Positions 49,175 to 57,080 of a DNA stretch of 64,000 bases are shown here, in pieces. Numbering within the stretch: position 1 is the stretch's first letter; every line of letters starts with the position of its first letter. Made by a program: the position numbers and the translations under genes. The notes under the pieces were generated by a model. The model did no database searches, was not told where the DNA came from, and saw only the letters and a list, made by a program, of their open reading frames with translations. Source of the stretch: CAVROT01 sp963722905 (GTDB lineage: Bacteria; Pseudomonadota; Alphaproteobacteria; Rhodobacterales; Rhodobacteraceae); assembly GCA_963722905.1 (NCBI GenBank), contig CAVROT010000002.1:1-64000 (forward strand), given 5' to 3'.

Positions 49175-50914
49175 ATGGACATCAAGGTTCCCGACATCGG
49201 CGACTTCGCCGACGTTCCGGTCGTCACCGTGCTGGTCGAGGTGGGCGACACGGTGAAGGCCGAGGATCCGCTGATCGAACTGGAATCCGACAAGGCGACG
49301 ATGGAGGTGCCGTCGCCCAACGCGGGCAAGGTCACCGGGATCAGGGTCGCCGTCGGCGACAAGGTGACCGAGGGCGATGTGATCCTGTCGATGGACGTCG
49401 CCGGGGACGCGGACACCCCCAAGACCGGCGCACCCAAGGGCAGCGCGGTCAAGCCGGACCCGGAACGCGACCCTGCCCGCAAGGGCGACGTGCATGCCGA
49501 GGTCGTCGTGCTGGGGTCCGGCCCCGGCGGCTACTCCGCCGCGTTCCGGGCAGCCGACCTGGGCAAGAAGGTCGTGCTGATCGAACGCTACCCGTCGCTG
49601 GGCGGCGTCTGCCTGAACGTCGGGTGCATCCCGTCCAAGGCGCTGCTGCATGCCGCCAAGACCATCACCGAGGCCGAGGAGATGGGCGCGCATGGTATCG
49701 CATTCTCCACGCCGAAGATCGACATCGACGCGCTGCGGTCGTGGAAGGACGGCGTCGTCGGGCAGCTGACCGGGGGCCTGGGCGGTCTGGCCAAGGCGCG
49801 GAAGGTCACGGTGGTGCAGGGCTATGGCCGCTTCACCGGGCCCAACGCGATCCATGTCGAGGGCGACACCGACACCGACACCGATGTCACCTTCGATCAG
49901 TGCATCATCGCCGCCGGGTCCGAGCCGGTGCACCTGCCGTTCATCCCGCACGACGACCCGCGGGTGATGGATTCGACCGGCGCGCTGGAGCTGAAGGACA
50001 TCCCCGCGCGGCTGCTTGTCCTCGGCGGGGGTATCATCGGGTTCGAGATGGCGACCGTCTACGACGCGCTGGGGTCGGAGGTGACGGTGGTCGAGCTGAT
50101 GGACCAGATCCTGCCCGGTTGCGACAAGGACATCGTGAAGCCTTTGATGAAGCGGATGGAGGGCCGGCTGGCCGCCATCCGGCTCAGGACCAAGGTCACG
50201 GCCGTCGAGGCGGCGGACGACGGCCTGAACGTCACGTTCGAGACCGAGGACGGTACGACCGACACGCAGACCTTCGATCGAGTGCTGGTCTCGGTCGGGC
50301 GCACGCCCAACGGCAACCTCTTCGACGCCAGGCGGGCGGGCGTGAACGTCACCGACCGCGGCTTTATCGAGGTCGACCCGTCGCAGCGCACCAACGTGAA
50401 GCACATCTTCGCCATCGGCGACGTCGTGGGCCAGCCGATGCTTGCGCACAAGGCCGTCCACGAGGGCAAGGTGGCGGCAGAGGTCGCCGCCGGTTCCAAC
50501 CGCACCTTCGACGCGCAGGTCATCCCCAGCGTCGCCTACACCGACCCCGAGGTCGCCTGGGTCGGCATGACAGAGACGCAGGCCAAGAAGGACGGCATCA
50601 AGTACGCCAAGGGGGTCTTTCCCTGGGCCGCGTCGGGCCGCAGCCTGTCGAACGGCCGCTCGGAGGGCATCACAAAGCTTCTCTTCGACCCAGAGGACGA
50701 CCGCGTGATCGGCGCGGCCATCGTCGGCACCAACGCAGGCGACCTCATCGCCGAGGTCGCGCTGGCGATCGAGATGGGGGCGGACGCGATCGACCTGGGC
50801 CACACCATCCACCCGCATCCCACCCTCAGCGAGACGGTGAACTTCGCCGCCGAGATGTTCGAGGGCACGATCACCGACCTGATGCCGCCCAAGAAGAAGA
50901 AGGAGCACGCGTGA
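49175..50914 (+). CDS. lpd: Dihydrolipoyl dehydrogenase (E3) with N-terminal lipoyl domain
   Basis: E3 reoxidises dihydrolipoyl groups and makes NADH. The 579-residue protein is longer than a plain E3 because residues 1-75 are a lipoyl domain (Lys40 in ELESDKATMEVPSP) joined by a Pro/Lys linker. The FAD motif is VVVLGSGPGGYSAAFRAADL, the redox pair Cys146/Cys151 is in GGVCLNVGCIPSK, the NAD motif is LLVLGGGIIGFEMATVYDAL, and the C-terminal His-Glu is in TIHPHPTLSETVNFAAEM. It lies 12 nt after aceF. Its stop overlaps the next start (TGATG). Confidence 0.97.
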   Translation: MDIKVPDIGDFADVPVVTVLVEVGDTVKAEDPLIELESDKATMEVPSPNAGKVTGIRVAVGDKVTEGDVILSMDVAGDADTPKTGAPKGSAVKPDPERDPARKGDVHAEVVVLGSGPGGYSAAFRAADLGKKVVLIERYPSLGGVCLNVGCIPSKALLHAAKTITEAEEMGAHGIAFSTPKIDIDALRSWKDGVVGQLTGGLGGLAKARKVTVVQGYGRFTGPNAIHVEGDTDTDTDVTFDQCIIAAGSEPVHLPFIPHDDPRVMDSTGALELKDIPARLLVLGGGIIGFEMATVYDALGSEVTVVELMDQILPGCDKDIVKPLMKRMEGRLAAIRLRTKVTAVEAADDGLNVTFETEDGTTDTQTFDRVLVSVGRTPNGNLFDARRAGVNVTDRGFIEVDPSQRTNVKHIFAIGDVVGQPMLAHKAVHEGKVAAEVAAGSNRTFDAQVIPSVAYTDPEVAWVGMTETQAKKDGIKYAKGVFPWAASGRSLSNGRSEGITKLLFDPEDDRVIGAAIVGTNAGDLIAEVALAIEMGADAIDLGHTIHPHPTLSETVNFAAEMFEGTITDLMPPKKKKEHA

Positions 50915-51378
50915 TGGCCGACAATCCCTTCGACCCCATGAACATGTGGAAGCAATTCGACCCGCAGGCCATGCAGGCCATGTTCAACCCTGCAGCCATG
51001 ATGGCGATCTTCCAGCCGCAAAAGGCGCAGGGCATGGACATGGACGCGGTGATGCGCGCCAACCAGCGCAACATCGAGGCGATGGCGGATGCAAACCGCG
51101 CCGCCGCCGAGGCCTACAAGGACATGCTGGACAAGCAGATGGAGATCTTCGGCAAGATGACCGAGGCGGCCCACAGGCAGTTCGACTGGGCCGACGAGAC
51201 CGTCGGCGGCGACAAGCTGCGCGACCGCACGGCGGCGATGAACGGCGCCGTCGAGGAGGCGCTGGCGATGATGAAGAAGCTGGCCGAGGCCACCCGCGAC
51301 GCCAACGCGCAGGCCTACGACCAGGTGAAGGGCCAGGTCGACGACGCCGTCGACGCGATGACCAAGCCCGCCCGCTGA
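50914..51378 (+). CDS. Methionine-rich phasin-like protein, 154 aa
   Basis: The 154-residue protein is almost entirely helical. The N-terminus is unusually Met-rich (MADNPFDPMNMWKQFDPQAM, then AMFNPAAMMAIFQPQ). It continues as an amphipathic helix with ANQRNIEAMADANRAAAEAY and AQAYDQVKGQVDDAVDAM, which resembles the phasin family that coats polyhydroxyalkanoate granules. I assign phasin-like by pattern only. It is translationally coupled to lpd (TGATG) and 41 nt before pntA, so it is co-expressed with the enzymes that supply acetyl-CoA and NADPH. An alternative role is a structural or scaffold protein for the PDH complex. Confidence 0.75.
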   Translation: MADNPFDPMNMWKQFDPQAMQAMFNPAAMMAIFQPQKAQGMDMDAVMRANQRNIEAMADANRAAAEAYKDMLDKQMEIFGKMTEAAHRQFDWADETVGGDKLRDRTAAMNGAVEEALAMMKKLAEATRDANAQAYDQVKGQVDDAVDAMTKPAR

Positions 51379-51419
51379 CGGCCCGCCGCAGCCCGGACCG
51401 ACCGAAGGAAGCCCCCGAG

Positions 51420-52998
51420 ATGAAGATCGGAACGATCAACGAAATCGCGCCCGGCGAGGCGCGCGTCGCCATGACACCGGCGTCGGCTCAGGCGCTGGCC
51501 AAGCTGGGCCATGAGAGCGTGGTCGAGGCAGGATCGGGCATCGACGCCGGCTTTACGGACGCGGCCTACCGGGACGCCGGGGTCGAGGTGCTGGAGGACG
51601 CAGCCGCGGTCTTCGACGCCGCCGACGTCATCGCCAAGGTGCGCCCGCCCACCGATGGCGAGGTCGACATGCTGCGCGAGGGGCAGACGCTGATTTCGTT
51701 CTTCTACCCCGCGCAGAACGAGGCGCTGCTGGAGCGTGCCAAGGGTCGCGGCGCCACCGTGATCGCCATGGACATGGTCCCCCGCATCAGCCGGGCGCAG
51801 AAGATGGACGCGCTGTCGTCGATGGCCAACATCGCCGGCTACCGCGCCGTGATCGAGGCGGGCGCCAACTTCGGCCGGTTCTTCACCGGGCAGGTCACAG
51901 CCGCCGGCAAGGTCCCGCCCGCCAGGGTGCTGGTGGTGGGCGCGGGCGTCGCGGGCCTTGCCGCGATCGGCACCTCGACCTCTCTGGGGGCGATCACCTA
52001 CGCCTTCGACGTGCGCCCCGAGGTGGCCGAGCAGATCGAGAGCATGGGCGCGGAGTTCGTGTTCCTCGAATTCGAGGACAGCGAGCTGCCCGACGGGGCC
52101 GAGACGGGCGGCTACGCACCGCCGTCCTCGCCCGAGTTCCAGGCCAAGCAGCTTGAGAAATTCCGCGAGCTGGCGCCGGACATCGACATCGTCATCACTA
52201 CGGCCCTGATCCCCGGCCGGCCGGCGCCGAAACTCTGGACCGAGGACATGGTCCGCGCGATGAAGCCCGGATCGGTCATCGTCGACCTCGCGGCCGAGCG
52301 GGGCGGCAACTGCGAGCTGACCGTGCCGGACGAACGGATCGTCAGCGACAACGGCGTCGTGGTCATCGGCTACACCGATTTCCCCAGCCGGATGGCGACG
52401 CAGGCCTCCACGCTCTACGCCACGAACATCCGGCACATGCTCGCAGACCTCACCCCCGGCAAGGACGGCAGGATCGTCCAGGACATGGAGGACGACGTCA
52501 TCCGCGGCGCCACCGTCACCCATGACGGCGAGGTCACGTTCCCGCCCCCGAAACCCAAGGTCGCGGCCATCGCCGCCAAGCCGAAGGCCAAGGCGCCGCC
52601 GCCCGAGACCGTGGACGAGCGCAAGTCCCGCGAGACGACCGAGTTCCGTGCCGCCACCCGGCAGCAGTTCACCGTCCTCGGGAATCGGCGCCGTCCTGCT
52701 GCTGCTCGTGGGCCTCGTGGCGCCGGCCAGCTTCATGCAGCATTTCATCGTCTTCGTGCTGGCCTGCTTCGTGGGTTATCAGGTCATCTGGGGCGTCGCG
52801 CACAGCCTGCACACGCCGCTGATGGCCGTCACCAACGCCATCTCGGGCATCGTCATCCTGGGCGCGCTTCTTCAGGTGGGGTCGGGCGGGCCGATCGTTC
52901 TGATCCTTGCCGCGATCTCGATCCTGATCGCGAGCATAAACATCGTCGGCGGGTTCCTCGTCACGCGGCGCATGCTCGCCATGTTCCAGAAATCCTGA
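51420..52998 (+). CDS. pntA: NAD(P) transhydrogenase subunit alpha, with an apparent +1 frameshift
   Basis: PntA binds NAD(H) in the proton-translocating transhydrogenase that makes NADPH. Frame 0 from 51420 encodes the complete soluble domain: MKIGTINEIAPGEARVAMTP, the MVPRISRAQKMDALSSMANI segment and cofactor motif VLVVGAGVAGLAAIGTSTSL. It runs to ATRQQFTVLG at residue 421. From 52681 the expected membrane part (GIGAVLLLLVGLVAPASFMQ, then VIWGVAHSLHTPLMAVTNAI, ending in MLAMFQKS) continues in the +1 frame and stops at 52998, 10 nt before pntB. One G too many in GGG at 52680-52682 explains this. If frame 0 is kept, it stays open to 53012 and adds about 109 Arg/His-rich residues. It could be a sequencing error, a recent mutation or, less likely, programmed shifting. 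Confidence 0.9.
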
Positions 52999-53008
52999 GG
53001 GGGCGGCC

Positions 53009-54487
53009 ATGACCACCGGACTGACATCGGCGGCCTATGTCGTCGCCGCGATCCTGTTCATCCTCGCGCTGGGCGGACTGAAGAACCAGGAAAGCGCCAA
53101 GCGCGCGATCTGGTACGGCATCGTCGGCATGGCGCTGGCCGTGGTCGCGACCGTGTTCGGCCCCGCGCTGACCGGCACGCTGTCCTTCGTTACCATCCTG
53201 ATCATGATCGCCATCGGCGGTGCCATCGGCATCGTCGTGGCGCAGCGTGTCGGCATGACCGAGATGCCGCAGCTGGTTGCGGCCTTGCACAGTTTCGTCG
53301 GGCTGGCGGCGGTCTTCATCGGCCTCAACGCCGATATCACGCTGGGCCGGGTGCGCCGCGCCATCGAGGCCGTGGTGATCGACCCCACCCTCGAGATCGT
53401 GCAGTTCACCGGCTTCGCCGCCACACTCGCCGCCAAGCAGGGGGCCGAGATCGGCATCCTCAAGGCCGAGGTGTTCCTTGGCGTCTTCATCGGTGCCGTG
53501 ACCTTCACCGGCTCCATCGTCGCCTTTGGAAAGCTGGCGGGCAAGCTGGACGGCAAGCCCAGCCAGATCGCCGCCGACCAGCCCTGGGGCGGCCACATGC
53601 TGAACGCGGGGGCGGCCGCGCTCTGCGTGGTGCTGCTGCTGCTCTATATGGGCGGGGCGGGGATATGGACCATGTTGCTGACCGCACTGGTCGCGGGCTT
53701 CATCGGCTATCATCTGATCATGGGGATCGGCGGCGCGGACATGCCCGTCGTCGTGTCGATGCTCAACAGCTATTCGGGCTGGGCGGCGGCGGCCATCGGC
53801 TTCACGCTGGGCAACGACCTGCTGATCGTCACCGGCGCGCTGGTGGGATCGTCCGGCGCCATCCTGAGCTACATCATGTGCAAGGCGATGAACCGCAGCT
53901 TCGTCTCGGTCATCCTCGGCGGCTGGGGCGGGACAACCGGCCCGGCAATGGACATCGAGGGCGAACAGGTCGCCATCGACGCCGACGGCGTGGCCGGCGC
54001 GCTGGAAGAGGCCGACAGCGTGGTCATCGTGCCCGGCTACGGCATGGCGGTCGCGCAGGCCCAGCAGAACGTGGCCGAGCTGACGCGGCGGCTGCGCGCG
54101 CAGGGCAAGGTGGTGCGCTTCGCCATCCACCCCGTCGCCGGGCGCCTGCCGGGGCACATGAACGTCCTGCTGGCCGAGGCGCGGGTGCCTTATGACATCG
54201 TGCTGGAGATGGACGAGATCAACGAGGACTTCCCCCAGACCGACGTGGTGATCGTCATCGGCAGCAACGACATCGTCAATCCTGCCGCGCAGGAAGACCC
54301 CAACAGCCCCATCGCCGGCATGCCGGTGCTGGAAGTCTGGAAGGCCAAGCAGGTGTTCGTGTCCAAGCGCGGGCAGGGAACCGGCTATTCCGGCATCGAG
54401 AACCCGCTGTTCTTCAAGGAGAATACGCGCATGTTCTACGGCGACGCCAAGGCCTCGCTGGACGCCTTGCTGTCGCGGATTTCGTGA
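53009..54487 (+). CDS. pntB: NAD(P) transhydrogenase subunit beta
   Basis: PntB provides membrane helices and the NADP(H)-binding domain of the transhydrogenase. The 492-residue product has about eight or nine helices to residue 300, then the NADP domain with SVVIVPGYGMAVAQAQQNVA, FAIHPVAGRLPGHMNVLLAE, VVIVIGSNDIVNPAAQEDPN and SKRGQGTGYSGIENPLFF. It is intact. A GAGGGGG site lies 6-12 nt upstream, directly after the +1-frame stop of pntA. Confidence 0.97.
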   Translation: MTTGLTSAAYVVAAILFILALGGLKNQESAKRAIWYGIVGMALAVVATVFGPALTGTLSFVTILIMIAIGGAIGIVVAQRVGMTEMPQLVAALHSFVGLAAVFIGLNADITLGRVRRAIEAVVIDPTLEIVQFTGFAATLAAKQGAEIGILKAEVFLGVFIGAVTFTGSIVAFGKLAGKLDGKPSQIAADQPWGGHMLNAGAAALCVVLLLLYMGGAGIWTMLLTALVAGFIGYHLIMGIGGADMPVVVSMLNSYSGWAAAAIGFTLGNDLLIVTGALVGSSGAILSYIMCKAMNRSFVSVILGGWGGTTGPAMDIEGEQVAIDADGVAGALEEADSVVIVPGYGMAVAQAQQNVAELTRRLRAQGKVVRFAIHPVAGRLPGHMNVLLAEARVPYDIVLEMDEINEDFPQTDVVIVIGSNDIVNPAAQEDPNSPIAGMPVLEVWKAKQVFVSKRGQGTGYSGIENPLFFKENTRMFYGDAKASLDALLSRIS

Positions 54488-54493
54488 GTTGCG

Positions 54494-54515
54494 CAGACCT
54501 GCTGGGGAAGGTCTG
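54494..54515 (+). terminator. Hairpin after pntB
   Basis: CAGACCT (54494-54500) pairs with AGGTCTG (54509-54515) around an 8-nt loop, 6 nt after the pntB stop. There is no clear T-run, so its role as the end of the PDH-pnt transcript is only probable. Confidence 0.4.
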
Positions 54516-54681
54516 ACGACCAACCGGGAACAGGAGGTGAGATGCCGTATCGCCACGGCCTCGGTCGCCGCATGTCTTGCGTCTTCCCCGCCAAGCCGGA
54601 CAGGGCGGTCGACAGACTTGAACAGACGAAAGTCGCACCGCCGGTCCTGGCGCCGTTCCCGGGTTCTTCCGGCTTTCATCC

Positions 54682-55686
54682 TCAGCGCCCGCGGATCCGG
54701 GGGTCCAGGGCGTCGCGCAGGCCGTCGCCGATGTAGTTGACCGACAGTACCGTGATCGAGATCGCGGCGCCGGGGTATATGACCCGTTCGGGCGATTGCT
54801 GGAGGTAGTCGATGTTGTCGCGCAGAAGGCTGCCCCAGGTCGGATAGTCCGACGGGAATCCAAGACCTAGAAACGACAGCGCGCTTTCGGTGATGATGGC
54901 CGTGGCGATCCCAAGCGTGGCCGAGACCATGACCGGCGACAGCACGTTAGGCAGGATGTGACGCCAGATCATCCGCCGCGCGGGCGTCCCGATGGAGCGT
55001 GCGGCCAGAACGAACTCGCGCTCCTTCAGCGCCAGCACGTCGCCGCGCACGATCCGCGCGGTCTGCATCCACGAGGTGATGCCGATGCCGAACACGATCA
55101 GCAGGAAGATCCCCTGCTCGGGCCCGATGGTGCTGCGCAGGCTGTCGCGGAAGAGCATGACGATGACCAGCAGCAGGGGCAGCAGCGGCAGGGCAAGGAA
55201 GAGGTCCGTCAGCCGCATCAGCGGCCCGTCCAGCCGCCGGAAGTAACCCGAGACGACGCCGACGAACGTGCCAAGCACCAGCGCCAGCAGCATCGCCGTC
55301 ATGCCCACGGCCAGCGACGTGCGCCCGCCGGTCATCATGCGCGCCAGCGTGTCGCGGCCCAGCTGGTCGGTGCCGAAGGGATGCGCCCAGCTGGCCCCCT
55401 GGTTGCGCGACCGGATGTCGATGAACTGCGGGTCGATGGTCCAGACCCACGGTCCCGCGACGGTGACGAGTACGATGACGAGGAACAGGAGCGTGCCCAC
55501 CAGCGCGCCCTTGTGGGTGCGGAACTGGTCCCAGACGTCCCACCACTGGCTGCGCGCGCCGGGCCGGGTCCGCACCGCCTGCGCGGCGCCCACGGCGTTG
55601 AAGATCACCGGCTCGTTCGCGGGATCCTCGTAGGTGCCGCTGTTCATCGCGTCGGCCGGTTCGCTTTGCGCGGAACGGTCAGTCAT
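54682..55686 (-). CDS. dppC: Peptide ABC transporter permease (DppC/OppC type)
   Basis: The 334-residue membrane protein is the second permease of a peptide/nickel-type ABC importer. It has a long cytoplasmic N-terminus, then six helices. Family landmarks are AHPFGTDQLGRDTLARMMTG, the coupling loop ALKEREFVLAARSIGTPARR with WRHILPNVLSPVMV, and ITESALSFLGLGFPSDYPTW near the C-terminus. The start overlaps the dppB stop by 8 nt. It is the last gene of the operon, and its end faces the pntB end. Confidence 0.94.
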   Translation of the reverse strand: MTDRSAQSEPADAMNSGTYEDPANEPVIFNAVGAAQAVRTRPGARSQWWDVWDQFRTHKGALVGTLLFLVIVLVTVAGPWVWTIDPQFIDIRSRNQGASWAHPFGTDQLGRDTLARMMTGGRTSLAVGMTAMLLALVLGTFVGVVSGYFRRLDGPLMRLTDLFLALPLLPLLLVIVMLFRDSLRSTIGPEQGIFLLIVFGIGITSWMQTARIVRGDVLALKEREFVLAARSIGTPARRMIWRHILPNVLSPVMVSATLGIATAIITESALSFLGLGFPSDYPTWGSLLRDNIDYLQQSPERVIYPGAAISITVLSVNYIGDGLRDALDPRIRGR

Positions 55687-56686
55687 AGCGGATCCTCGGG
55701 TCCAGGATGCCGTAGAGCACGTCGGCGACCAGGTTGAAGAGCACGATCAGCACCGCGAAGATGAAGGTCAGCGTCTGCACCAGAGGCAGGTCGTTGGCCT
55801 GGATCGCCGTTATCAGCAGCTGGCCGACGCCGTTCACCTTGAACACCTGCTCGGTGATGATGGCGCCGCCGAAGATGCCCGGCACGCCCAGCGCGATGAC
55901 GGTGACGACGGGGATCATCGAGTTGCGCAGGACGTGGCGCAGCACGACGGTCCGTTCGGTCATGCCCTTGGCGCGGGCGGTGCGGACGTAGTCCTGGTTG
56001 AGGTTGTCCAGCATGGAGGCGCGCATGAAGCGGCTGATCTGTGCGGTGGTCTGCAACGCCAGCACCATGACGGGCATGATCATCTGCTTGAACTGCTGGA
56101 CGAACGTGTCCCAGCTCACGACCTGCAGCGTCGTGTCGTAGACGGACGGAAGCCAGCCCAGGTAGACCGAGAAGACGACGATGACCAGGACGCCCGAGAA
56201 GAACGGCGGCACCGAGAATCCGATCATCGACACGAACGTGCCGACCTGGTCGAACACCGAATACTGCCGGTAGGCCGAGATGATGCCGATGGGCAGGGCA
56301 ATGGCGACGCCCACGACGTAGGACATGCCGACGACCCACAGCGTCTGCGGCAGGCGCTGGATGACGAGGTCCATCACCGGTGCGCGGGTCTGGAAGGACA
56401 GGATCCGCAGCTCCCCGGCGGCGAAGCCGGTGCCGAAGACATGGTCGAAGAGGGTCAGCGGCTCGATCCAGAAGAAACGGACCAGCCATTTCCAGTAGCG
56501 GACGGGCGTGGGATCGCCGAGACCCAGCGCCTGGCGCATCTGCTCCTTCACCTCGTCGGGCACGGTCAGCGGAACGGCCGCCATCGGATCGCCCGGCGCA
56601 AGCTCGAGCAACAGGAAGATGACGAGGCTGATGATCAGCAGCGTCGGGATGGAGATCAGCAGGCGGCGCAGGGTGAAGGTCAGCAT
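55679..56686 (-). CDS. dppB: Peptide ABC transporter permease (DppB/OppB type)
   Basis: The 335-residue protein is the first permease, with an N-terminal helix MLTFTLRRLLISIPTLLIIS then five more helices. The coupling loop is DYVRTARAKGMTERTVVLRH followed by VLRNSMIPVVTVIALGVPG, and the C-terminal LVADVLYGILDPRIRYD is usual. The ATG at 56686 fits the family start. The frame is open far upstream, but that part is Pro/Arg-rich noise over the repeat region. Confidence 0.94.
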   Translation of the reverse strand: MLTFTLRRLLISIPTLLIISLVIFLLLELAPGDPMAAVPLTVPDEVKEQMRQALGLGDPTPVRYWKWLVRFFWIEPLTLFDHVFGTGFAAGELRILSFQTRAPVMDLVIQRLPQTLWVVGMSYVVGVAIALPIGIISAYRQYSVFDQVGTFVSMIGFSVPPFFSGVLVIVVFSVYLGWLPSVYDTTLQVVSWDTFVQQFKQMIMPVMVLALQTTAQISRFMRASMLDNLNQDYVRTARAKGMTERTVVLRHVLRNSMIPVVTVIALGVPGIFGGAIITEQVFKVNGVGQLLITAIQANDLPLVQTLTFIFAVLIVLFNLVADVLYGILDPRIRYD

Positions 56687-56767
56687 CGAGCGCGTCCTGC
56701 GTCGGGGACATGCGGGGTGCGGCGGGTCGCGGGTCCGGAGGACCGGCGTCGCGGCTGGGGGTGGGAG

Positions 56768-56790
56768 ATCCTCGGGTCGAGCCCGAGGAT
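56768..56790. repeat. Palindromic intergenic element, copy A
   Basis: ATCCTCGGG (56768-56776) and CCCGAGGAT (56782-56790) form a perfect 9-bp inverted repeat around TCGAG, preceded by GGGAG and followed by GACG. Elements of this form are common between genes in alphaproteobacteria. Confidence 0.7.
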
Positions 56791-56862
56791 GACGCCGGCC
56801 GCGGCGGCGCGGGCGGTGGCGTCGGGGTGGTGGTCGGGATGGGGCGCGGCTTGGGGCGGGAG

Positions 56863-56885
56863 GTCCGCGGGTCGGGCCCGAGGAC
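56863..56885. repeat. Palindromic intergenic element, copy B
   Basis: GTCCGCGGG (56863-56871) and CCCGAGGAC (56877-56885) form the same inverted repeat with one mismatch, around TCGGG, again followed by GACG. It lies 95 nt from copy A in the same orientation. Confidence 0.65.
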
Positions 56886-57080
56886 GACGGCGGCGAGGGC
56901 GGCGGATGCCACTCTGGGGCGTTGGGGACAGGCGGTCCTTCATTGCCGCCGGCGCGGCGGGGGGAAGGATCGTTCCGGGGGAAAGGTCGGTAGCGGCGGG
57001 CGGCATCGCGGCGTCCCCTCGGGGCGGGAGGTCGGATCGGCGCGGCCCGTCGAGGAGCCGCGCCGGTGGTTATCGGGCCG

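Larger units (their letters stand above)
56687..57080 (-). other. 394-nt repeat-bearing gap inside the dpp operon
   Basis: No gene is called between dppA and dppB. It is extremely G-rich on the plus strand and holds two copies of a palindromic element (56768-56790 and 56863-56885) within short direct repeats of the form GGGAGGTCC...GAGGACGACGG. It may lower downstream expression of the permeases relative to the binding protein. Confidence 0.55.

Noticed and set aside
52522..52998. A separate pntAB gene starting at ATG 52522 in the +1 frame
   Set aside because: Its first 50 residues are Arg/Ser/Pro noise overlapping the real PntA frame, with no ribosome-binding site. A frameshift within one pntA explains the data better.
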